The notes below the pieces were generated by a model. The model was not told where the DNA came from. It did no database searches and saw only the letters and a program-made list of their open reading frames with translations. Positions 13,306-19,314 of a stretch of 19,314 nt of DNA are shown here, in pieces. Source of the DNA: Porphyromonadaceae bacterium UBA7141 (lineage in GTDB: Bacteria; Bacteroidota; Bacteroidia; Bacteroidales; Muribaculaceae); contig DKWX01000007.1 of assembly GCA_002491945.1 (NCBI GenBank), positions 1 through 19,314 on the forward strand. Direction: 5' to 3'. Each line of letters begins with the position of its first letter. Within the stretch, counting starts at the first letter, position 1. A program made the translations under genes and the position numbers.

Positions 13306-14931
13306 TCACTCATCCGAATCGAGCGGGTTCTTGCCGATCAGCATCACATCCCGCTCAAAATTCTCACGGTCTTTAGCCCGGTTACGCATCCGGTTGCGAT
13401 AGGAATAGACTGTGCTTACGCTGTAGTTGAGCATCTGCGCTATGCGTGTGGATTCATCCACCCCGAGCCGCACGAAGGCATAGATGCGCAGTTCGGGAGT
13501 GAGTTCACGCTCTTTCTTCAGTTCCACTGCTTCTTCGGGGCGCAGCAGGGCATTCATCCTCGCTATGAAATCGGGATAAATGTCAAGAAAGGCATTATCG
13601 AATATCTTGTAGAATTCCTCGTTCTGGTCTTCGCCGAATTTACCGCTCTTTATCAGCTTTTGCAATTCATCAGCCTGGCCTGAGGCCAGCTTCCGCACCA
13701 CAAGTTTCTGCAACGAATGCAGACGTGTGGCGTATGTGGAACACAGACCGATAAAATGCCCTATGTATGACTCCTGAAGTTCTGACGTGCGGGCCAGCTG
13801 ACGCGCATTGGCGCGCGACCGCTTATTGAGACGCATCAACACAAATACAAGGGCGCCTGAGAGTATGAGAAGAAACGTGACAAGAAGGAAATATACCATC
13901 AGCTCATCCCTGGACGCATTGATTTTCTCCCTGTATGCCTCGTCGATTACCGGAAGCATGGCGGCTATAGTGACTGTGCGCATTCTCACATTACCCTCCA
14001 TCGCATCCTCAAGGGCGTAGTTGATATACTGGAATGCGAGATTCAACTCACCCTCGCGGTATAGCCATTCGGCAAGGGCCGGAAGCGCCAGGCCATCTTT
14101 GACACACCCCTTGATATCGGATATCGCCGCCTGAGCGAGATAAGTAGCGTAAAGTCGCGGATGCCCTTCGTTTTTGGCCACAAGTGCAAGCTGGAATGAG
14201 GCCATGCCGTATAGATTGGCCTCTTCCGGCAATTGGCGCACAATCCCGTCCAGTATTTCTTTAGCTTCTTTGTTGTGCCCCTGATTGACCATTCGTTCGG
14301 CAGTATAGAACTGGCGTATATTGTCGGCCGCAGGGAGCATCTGCATCAGAGAGTCATCGTACTGGAAGTAGAGATCGGTATATTGTTTGTAGAATTCCTG
14401 TTCCCCCTCCACATAGAGGCGCATGTAGCCGTAGAGTTTCCTGCCGGCCATCCAGTATGACACCTTGAGATTGGCAGGCACCCTGGAAGCGTCGATCTCA
14501 TTGAATTCGGCAAGTGCCTTGGTGAATATGCCGCATGTGCTCAGGGCATTGACACGAAGCACCCGGCTCTGCAGTTCCTGAGGCCAGTCGTGATCCGTGC
14601 TGGCGCATTCAAGTGCGAGCTGCGAATATTTCAACGCGGAGTCGGCACGCAGAGGCAGATATCCTTCGGCAAGATTCATGGCTGTCTGCCAGCGGCCGAG
14701 ATGGTCGGACACCGGAAGCTCACGGTAGCTACGCGCCATTGAATCCAGACCTACCGTCTTGTCGTGAAGATACATATCGGCGGCTTTGATGGCCTTGTTG
14801 AGGCGTTTGAGTTCTTCAGTGGGCAGATTCCCGGAATCGGAGTGACTGTGGCCGGCATGAAGTTCCGCCACAGCACCGCCGAGAAGTATGCAAATTAGAG
14901 TCAGCAAGAGTTTTCTCGTCAGTTCTTTCAT
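13306..14931 (-). CDS. DUF6377-type membrane regulator: periplasmic helical repeats, TM, cytoplasmic HTH
   Basis: The 541-residue product has a signal peptide (1-26, ending AELHA) followed by a long helical, TPR-like region (about 35-335). One transmembrane helix (344-367) is followed by a basic stop (RLNKRSRANARQ), a helical linker and a C-terminal winged/LuxR-like HTH around 476-518 (ELRIYAFVRLGVDESTRIAQMLNYSVSTVYSYRNRMRNRA). The architecture and C-terminal sequence match DUF6377 proteins common in Bacteroidales, which look like one-component transmembrane regulators: outside sensing, inside DNA binding. The target genes are not known. The neighbours do not include a SusC/SusD pair, so I cannot link it to polysaccharide use. 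It is divergent from the lipid kinase gene with 175 bases between. Confidence 0.88.
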   Translation of the reverse strand: MKELTRKLLLTLICILLGGAVAELHAGHSHSDSGNLPTEELKRLNKAIKAADMYLHDKTVGLDSMARSYRELPVSDHLGRWQTAMNLAEGYLPLRADSALKYSQLALECASTDHDWPQELQSRVLRVNALSTCGIFTKALAEFNEIDASRVPANLKVSYWMAGRKLYGYMRLYVEGEQEFYKQYTDLYFQYDDSLMQMLPAADNIRQFYTAERMVNQGHNKEAKEILDGIVRQLPEEANLYGMASFQLALVAKNEGHPRLYATYLAQAAISDIKGCVKDGLALPALAEWLYREGELNLAFQYINYALEDAMEGNVRMRTVTIAAMLPVIDEAYREKINASRDELMVYFLLVTFLLILSGALVFVLMRLNKRSRANARQLARTSELQESYIGHFIGLCSTYATRLHSLQKLVVRKLASGQADELQKLIKSGKFGEDQNEEFYKIFDNAFLDIYPDFIARMNALLRPEEAVELKKERELTPELRIYAFVRLGVDESTRIAQMLNYSVSTVYSYRNRMRNRAKDRENFERDVMLIGKNPLDSDE

Positions 14932-14964
14932 GATATAATATATAATGAATCTCTCTTTTCAATG

Positions 14965-14972
14965 CAAATTTA
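14965..14972 (-). promoter_or_regulatory. -7 box for the DUF6377-type gene
   Basis: TAAATTTG on the minus strand, 34 bases before the start codon. No -33 TTG at the expected spacing was found, so this is a half-match. Confidence 0.4.
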
Positions 14973-14980
14973 ACAATTTA

Positions 14981-15012
14981 TTTGTTTAAAATACCGATTT
15001 GAAGTAAATTTG
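14981..15012 (+). promoter_or_regulatory. Promoter of the lipid kinase gene
   Basis: TTTG at 14981-14984 and TAAATTTG at 15005-15012 are 20 bases apart, an exact match to the Bacteroidetes consensus. The transcript would start near 15019, about 88 bases before the ATG. It lies back to back with the -7 box of the divergent gene. Confidence 0.75.
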
Positions 15013-15106
15013 CAGTAAATTCGGGTGATTATCCCGTTTCTCTTGTTCATGGGCCATCGGCCTCCGATGCGCCTGGATATTGTATATCTAAGGTAAAGAT
15101 AAGATT

Positions 15107-16162
15107 ATGGTCTCTCTTACTCCCCGTCGTCTGATGATTGTCATCAATCCCAAAGCCGGTGTCGTGGCCAACAAAGGGGCTGACTCCCTTATTCTGACAG
15201 AGGCGCGGCGTCTGACATATTCCGGGATTCATGGCGCTGACTCGTCATTGCACTATCTGACTGACGTCAGATACACCCGGTCGGCCGGACATGCCACTCT
15301 TCTGGCACGCGAGGCTGTCGAAAAGGGGTATTACGGCATTCTTGCCTGTGGCGGCGACGGCACCGTCAATGAAGTAGCCCGGGGAATATGCGGCTCGGAT
15401 GTGGCAATGGGGGTTATTCCTCTCGGCTCAGGCAACGGACTTGCCCGCCACCTCGGAGTGCCCATGACTATACCGGGGGCGATGAAGGTTATTGCCGAAG
15501 ACAGGGTGCTGCGGGCTGATTATGCCACGGCCAACGACCGCCCGTTCTTCTGCACTTTCGGTGTGGGCTTCGATGCAGAGGTGACCGAGAAATTCAACAA
15601 CCGGCCCGGGCGCGGATTCAACAATTATATCCGCACCGTCATGGAGGAATATTTCAAATATAAGGCCGAGACGTATACCATCATCGCAGATGGCCTCAAT
15701 ATCACTGAGAGAGCTCTGCTGGTAGCGGTCTGCAATGCCTCGCAGTATGGCAACAATGCCTATATCGCTCCGCAGGCCTCAATAAAAGACGGTCTGCTCG
15801 ACATTACGGTCATTCACCACGGCAATTTCTTCGAGGAGGCCAGGGCCGGGCTTGATGTGCTGTGGGGATTCGCGGGGAAGACTCATACATGCACCACATT
15901 CCGGGCATCGCGTCTGAAGATAATCCGGAGTTCTGACGGCGCAGTCCACTTCGACGGGGAGCCTGCATCTCTCGCCCGTGAGATTGATGTCGAATGCCAT
16001 CATGCCGGCATCGCCCTGTTCTCTACTTCTCGCAAAAGCCGTATGCGCCCGATTATGGCGCCGGAAATACCGCTACTGTCGCCAATGGCAATCACTATCC
16101 GGGACCTGCGGCACAAACTCTATAATCTGTTTCTTCACAATCTCAATGCAGAGAAGGAATGA
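15107..16162 (+). CDS. Diacylglycerol/sphingosine-kinase-like lipid kinase (DAGK catalytic domain)
   Basis: The 351-residue product belongs to the DAGK_cat family (YegS, DgkB, eukaryotic sphingosine kinases), which transfers ATP phosphate to lipid alcohols. Motifs in order are VINPKAG (12-18), CGGDGTVNEVARG (81-93, nucleotide binding), IPLGSGNGLARHLG (104-117) and HFDGEP (281-286) with the Asp/Glu that completes the active site. The substrate is not readable; Bacteroidales make sphingolipids, so both diacylglycerol and sphingoid bases are possible. About 45 residues after the usual end (from 307) form an extra basic tail (STSRKSRMRPIMAPEIPLL and on). The gene's last 20 bases overlap the end of the opposing GtrA gene. 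Confidence 0.9.
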   Translation: MVSLTPRRLMIVINPKAGVVANKGADSLILTEARRLTYSGIHGADSSLHYLTDVRYTRSAGHATLLAREAVEKGYYGILACGGDGTVNEVARGICGSDVAMGVIPLGSGNGLARHLGVPMTIPGAMKVIAEDRVLRADYATANDRPFFCTFGVGFDAEVTEKFNNRPGRGFNNYIRTVMEEYFKYKAETYTIIADGLNITERALLVAVCNASQYGNNAYIAPQASIKDGLLDITVIHHGNFFEEARAGLDVLWGFAGKTHTCTTFRASRLKIIRSSDGAVHFDGEPASLAREIDVECHHAGIALFSTSRKSRMRPIMAPEIPLLSPMAITIRDLRHKLYNLFLHNLNAEKE

Positions 16163-16661
16163 GGCGGTTCATTGTCTTTATCGCCAGAGTGTCGAAACGC
16201 GTCACGCGGTAGACGAAGTATCGCTGCAATAGGAAATTCCAGCCCCAGGATACAATCAGAGCCACAAACAGTCGCGCAGCCGCGAAATAGCCGTCGCGCT
16301 TGAACCCTATATCTTCAAGCCAGTCGAGATTCTGGATAAGATAATAGAGTGCCTGCGTGCCGAATGAATTGAGCAGAAAGCTTCCTACCCATACCATAAA
16401 GAATTTTACGGCCACCGCCCGCCAGTGAACGCCCTCGGCATGGAACGTGAAGCGATAGTTGAGCACACAGTTCACCACCCCCCCGGCCACGGCTCCAAGC
16501 GCCGTGGAAAGCCATGGGGTACAATGCACCCAGGCAAAAAATACGAAGCTGACCGCAAAGTCTGTCCACCCCGATGTCTGTGATGACACGCCGGAACGGA
16601 TGAATGTATATATGAAATTATCGTTATGAAGAAGCTGTCGAGTTACCTTTTTAAGTTTCAT
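16143..16661 (-). CDS. GtrA-family four-helix membrane protein
   Basis: GtrA-like proteins are small integral-membrane proteins, some of which help flip undecaprenyl-phosphate-linked sugars or take part in surface polysaccharide modification. The product (172 residues from the chosen start) has four hydrophobic helices, with the family landmarks FIRSGVSSQTSGWTDFAVSFVFF in the first, VNCVLNYRFTFHA between the second and third, and SWGWNFLLQRYFVYR in the last. ATG at 16661 (MKLKKVTRQLL) gives a normal GtrA N-terminus. In-frame ATGs at 16670 and 16706 lie upstream and would add a Cys/Arg-rich stretch atypical of the family. It overlaps the lipid kinase gene tail to tail by 20 bases. No glycosyltransferase is adjacent. 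Confidence 0.85.
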   Translation of the reverse strand: MKLKKVTRQLLHNDNFIYTFIRSGVSSQTSGWTDFAVSFVFFAWVHCTPWLSTALGAVAGGVVNCVLNYRFTFHAEGVHWRAVAVKFFMVWVGSFLLNSFGTQALYYLIQNLDWLEDIGFKRDGYFAAARLFVALIVSWGWNFLLQRYFVYRVTRFDTLAIKTMNRLIPSLH

Positions 16662-16747
16662 GTGTATCATATGCCGACATGCCATTCCACTCTTTCTCCG
16701 GCACACCGGACTCTTCTACAGACATGGCATATCTTGATTTTACAATG

Positions 16748-16779
16748 CAAATTTAATCATTTTTCACACATCTCCACAA
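16748..16779 (-). promoter_or_regulatory. Promoter of the GtrA gene
   Basis: On the minus strand TTG (plus 16777-16779) is followed after 21 bases by TAAATTTG (plus 16748-16755). The transcript should start near 16741, about 80 bases before the chosen start codon. Confidence 0.65.
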
Positions 16780-16783
16780 TCTA

Positions 16784-16816
16784 TTGCCGAATTTTGGAGG
16801 GTAATTACTAATTTTG
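16784..16816 (+). promoter_or_regulatory. Promoter of the M16 peptidase gene
   Basis: TTG at 16784-16786 and TAATTTTG at 16809-16816 are separated by 22 bases. The -33 elements of this and the GtrA promoter are only four bases apart, pointing in opposite directions. Confidence 0.55.
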
Positions 16817-16905
16817 CATCTTGTAACCGGAGATTATTCTGGTTCTTAATACATTTTTAAGCGGCTCCGCTCTCCTGTCCGCATACCATCTGGATTATTA
16901 GTTTC

Positions 16906-18144
16906 ATGACAGCGATACATAATGACCCGAATCCGACTGTAGTCACCCTCTCCAATGGGATGAGGATAGTGGCCCGGCGCACTTCAGGACTCGTAAGCTA
17001 TATAGGGGTGGCCATAGGGGCCGGGAGCCGCGATGAGCGTCCCGACTCCCACGGCCTGGCACATTTCGTGGAGCATACAATCTTCAAGGGGACACCATCC
17101 CGACGATCCTGGCATATCTCCAACCGTATGGAAAGTATCGGAGGCGAAATCAATGCCTACACCTCGAAGGAGGAAACTATGGTGTATACCAATGCCCCGG
17201 CCGGATACGCTCCGCGGGCCGTAGAACTGCTGGCCGATATCATACGCAACTCCATCTTCCCGCAAAAGGAACTCGAAAGGGAACGCGAAGTGGTGATAGA
17301 GGAAATCAATTCATATCTCGACTCGCCCGCCGAATCTGTCTATGACGAGTTTGAGGAACGCATATTCGCCGGTTCGCCGCTGGCACATAATATACTCGGT
17401 TCGCCCGAAAGCGTGCGCAATCTGTCATCGGCCGACTGCCGGGCTTTCCTCGACCGATTCTATACTCCGGCCAATATGGTGGCTTATATCGTAAGCCACG
17501 ACGACCCGCAGAAAAGCATCCGGCTTATGGAACGCCATTTCGGCCAGCTGCATTTCCCCGCTCCTTTGTCGGACCGCACTCTGCCGCCGACTTGCCAAGG
17601 ATTCGACACCCGCTTAGACCGCAACGGGCATCAGGCACACACTATCACCGGATTCCGTCTCTTCGGCCGGCGCGACCCCCGAAAATACCCGCTGATGCTG
17701 CTCAACAATTATCTCGGGGGCCCCTGCATGAATTCCAGACTGAATCAGGAGATACGCGACAAAAGGGGGCTGGCCTACACCGTCGACAGCTCCATCGCTC
17801 TGCTGAGTGATACAGGTCTGATGCAGATCTATTTCGGATGCGATCCGCAGGCAGTGCAGAAATGCAAGCGCCTTATCAGGCGCGAAATCGAAAGGCTCGC
17901 CTCCGACACTCTCTCCGAACGGGCTTTCACCAGAATTGTCGACCAATATTGCGGCCAACTTATTGTAAGTTCCGACAATCGGGAGAACATGGCCATGTCG
18001 CTCGCCAAGAGTCTGATCTATTTTGATGAGATAATCGATATCTCAACCACAACACGTAGACTCCGGGATGTGACTCCGGCACAGTTGCGCGATATGGCCG
18101 CCCAACTGGCGGATGCTCCCGACTGCACCCTCACCATTTCCTGA
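16906..18144 (+). CDS. M16-family (insulinase/pitrilysin-like) zinc peptidase
   Basis: The 412-residue product has the inverted zinc motif HFVEH (His53, Glu56 base, His57) with the third ligand expected in REVVIEEINS (Glu133, 76 residues after His57). The C-terminal half has the second M16 domain, including GGPCMNSRLNQEIRDKRGLAYTV with the Arg284/Tyr291 pair that grips substrate in active members. Both halves are in one single-size chain, as in mitochondrial processing peptidase beta and bacterial PqqF/YmxG-like homologues. No signal peptide is seen, so it is probably cytoplasmic and may cut peptides or presequence-like substrates. It is followed after 34 bases by dusB, probably on the same transcript. 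Confidence 0.93.
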   Translation: MTAIHNDPNPTVVTLSNGMRIVARRTSGLVSYIGVAIGAGSRDERPDSHGLAHFVEHTIFKGTPSRRSWHISNRMESIGGEINAYTSKEETMVYTNAPAGYAPRAVELLADIIRNSIFPQKELEREREVVIEEINSYLDSPAESVYDEFEERIFAGSPLAHNILGSPESVRNLSSADCRAFLDRFYTPANMVAYIVSHDDPQKSIRLMERHFGQLHFPAPLSDRTLPPTCQGFDTRLDRNGHQAHTITGFRLFGRRDPRKYPLMLLNNYLGGPCMNSRLNQEIRDKRGLAYTVDSSIALLSDTGLMQIYFGCDPQAVQKCKRLIRREIERLASDTLSERAFTRIVDQYCGQLIVSSDNRENMAMSLAKSLIYFDEIIDISTTTRRLRDVTPAQLRDMAAQLADAPDCTLTIS

Positions 18145-18178
18145 CTACATCCAACCCAATTTTTCCCCCACACACGAT

Positions 18179-19204
18179 ATGAACATTGACAATATTCCCC
18201 TCGGCCATCGCCCTGTAATGCTCGCTCCAATGGAGGATGTCACCGATGAATCTTTCCGTCTTATCTGCCGCGAGCAGGGGGCCGCTATGGTATACACTGA
18301 ATTCGTATCGGCAGAAGCACTGATACGCGACATACGCTCCACCACCCGTAAACTCCAGGTCAATGATGCCGAGCGCCCCGTGGCAATCCAGATTTACGGG
18401 CGCGAGGCTGACGCCATGGTCGAGGCTGCCCGGATTGTCGAGCAGGCACGTCCGGACGTGCTTGACATAAACTTCGGATGCCCGGTCAAGAAAGTCGCCC
18501 AGAAAGGCGCAGGTGCCGGAATGCTTCGAGATATCCCCAAAATGCTCGACATCACTCGCCGAGTGGTAAAGGCTGTATCAATTCCGGTCACTGTCAAGAC
18601 CAGACTCGGATGGGACGCCGAGTCGAAAATCATCACCGATCTCGGCCCGAAGCTGCAGGATTGCGGAATTAAAGCACTCACAGTGCATGGACGCACACGC
18701 GCACAGATGTATACCGGCGATGCCGACTGGGAACTCATAGGCCGCCTCAAAGCCGACCCGAGGATGGAAATACCGATTATCGGCAACGGCGACATCACAT
18801 CTGCCGAACAGGCACAGGCCGCCTTTGAAAAATACGGCGTCGACGGCATTATGATAGGTCGAGCCGCCTTCGGTCAGCCCTGGATATTCCATGAAGTACG
18901 CCAATATCTTGACACCGGCTCTTTCATCCCACTTGCGACAGAAGAAAAGCTCAATCTGCTGCGACGACAGATTCTCGAAAGCGTCGACCGAATCGATGAA
19001 TATCGAGGCATACTCCATATCCGCCGACATCTGGCTGCGACACCTCTCTTCAAAGGGTTGCCTAATTTCCGTGAAACCCGCATACGGATGCTCCGCATCA
19101 CATCTCTCGACGAGCTTCTGACCCTGATCGACCATATCCGCGACACGTTCCTCTCGGCTCAGGCTGACTCCTCCGGCTATACGCCCCCTCAGCCACTGTC
19201 ATAA
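18179..19204 (+). CDS. dusB: tRNA-dihydrouridine synthase, DusB type
   Basis: Dus enzymes use FMN and NADPH to reduce uridine to dihydrouridine in tRNA. The 341-residue product starts the TIM barrel with PVMLAPMEDVTDESFR (FMN phosphate region), then YTEFVSAEAL, then DINFGCPVKKVAQKGAGAGML with catalytic Cys101. It continues with VKTRLGWD, ALTVHGRTRAQMYTGDADW and GNGDI...GVDGIMIGRAAFGQPWIF, which bind FMN, and ends with the helical tRNA-binding domain (from about 250). DusB is the best match; the paralogue assignment rests on overall resemblance. An in-frame extension to 18113 overlaps the M16 gene and lacks family sequence, so ATG at 18179 is used. Repeat copy 3 follows 26 bases after the stop codon. 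Confidence 0.94.
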   Translation: MNIDNIPLGHRPVMLAPMEDVTDESFRLICREQGAAMVYTEFVSAEALIRDIRSTTRKLQVNDAERPVAIQIYGREADAMVEAARIVEQARPDVLDINFGCPVKKVAQKGAGAGMLRDIPKMLDITRRVVKAVSIPVTVKTRLGWDAESKIITDLGPKLQDCGIKALTVHGRTRAQMYTGDADWELIGRLKADPRMEIPIIGNGDITSAEQAQAAFEKYGVDGIMIGRAAFGQPWIFHEVRQYLDTGSFIPLATEEKLNLLRRQILESVDRIDEYRGILHIRRHLAATPLFKGLPNFRETRIRMLRITSLDELLTLIDHIRDTFLSAQADSSGYTPPQPLS

Positions 19205-19230
19205 CCACGATTGGTACAACTATGTACATT

Positions 19231-19314
19231 CACTTACTTAAGTAAGTTTTCAAATTTAATTTATACAATATGCGAGACTGTTTTTTTAGTCGGTTCCGGT
19301 GCGGAGTGAAGGAG
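19231..19314 (+). repeat. Dispersed intergenic repeat, copy 3 (cut by window end)
   Basis: A perfect 16-base palindrome, ACTTACTTAAGTAAGT (19232-19247), leads into the 35-base core at 19240-19274. The hairpin module GACT (19276-19279), T-rich loop, AGTC (19288-19291) and GGTTCCGGTGCGGAGT follow. The module is almost the same as the second module of copy 2. The window ends at 19314, so the right boundary is unknown. Confidence 0.7.

Noticed and set aside
1..19314. CRISPR arrays, phage genes, toxin-antitoxin pairs, IS transposases
   Set aside because: No regularly spaced repeats and no matching protein motifs were seen; the repeats found are only three dispersed copies.

Overview
The window looks like ordinary chromosomal sequence from a gut member of the Bacteroidales, most likely the Muribaculaceae. 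The reasons are the protein families present (DUF4834 behind pssA, a DUF6377-type membrane regulator, a Bacteroidetes-type YebC), near-even base composition with AT-rich gaps, and repeated matches to the Bacteroidetes housekeeping promoter (-33 TTG/TTTG, 19-22 bases, -7 TAnnTTTG). The family name is inference; no 16S gene is present. I see no phage, IS transposase, CRISPR array or defence operon.

Layout. At 1-57 lies the 5' part of a tRNA-Leu(CAA) on the minus strand. From 360 to 5085 is a leftward block, pheT, yebC, then a secreted or membrane coiled-coil protein of unknown role joined to yebC by a TAATG overlap. From 5407 to 9438 is a rightward cluster: psd and pssA (phosphatidylethanolamine synthesis, 4-base overlap), a DUF4834 membrane protein, a Cof-type HAD phosphatase and an orphan sensor histidine kinase. 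This cluster meets rpoN (sigma-54, minus strand) tail to tail. A membrane-anchored TPR protein (11268-11948) has a good terminator and is followed by the fluoride channel gene crcB. A large DUF6377-type membrane regulator on the minus strand is divergent from a diacylglycerol/sphingosine-kinase-like lipid kinase. That kinase overlaps tail to tail with a GtrA-family membrane protein. Last come an M16 zinc peptidase and dusB.

How the genes work together. Three themes recur: translation (tRNA-Leu, pheT, yebC, dusB), envelope lipids (psd, pssA, the lipid kinase, GtrA) and envelope sensing or regulation (histidine kinase, sigma-54, DUF6377 regulator). No gene set here forms an obviously new system.

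The most interesting signals are between genes. A dispersed repeat has a 35-base core in three intergenic copies (268, 12166, 19240). Copies 2 and 3 also carry a T-loop hairpin module whose short stem changes compatibly between units. On the minus strand near 13050-12811, a near-consensus promoter leads into about 190 bases with no ORF and then two tandem intrinsic terminators, which suggests a small RNA or a 3'-UTR-derived RNA. An exact 14-base direct repeat brackets crcB. The DUF4834 protein carries a twice-used DVEYTEIR motif. RpoN contains an AT-hook-like RGRPRK segment and an acidic insert.
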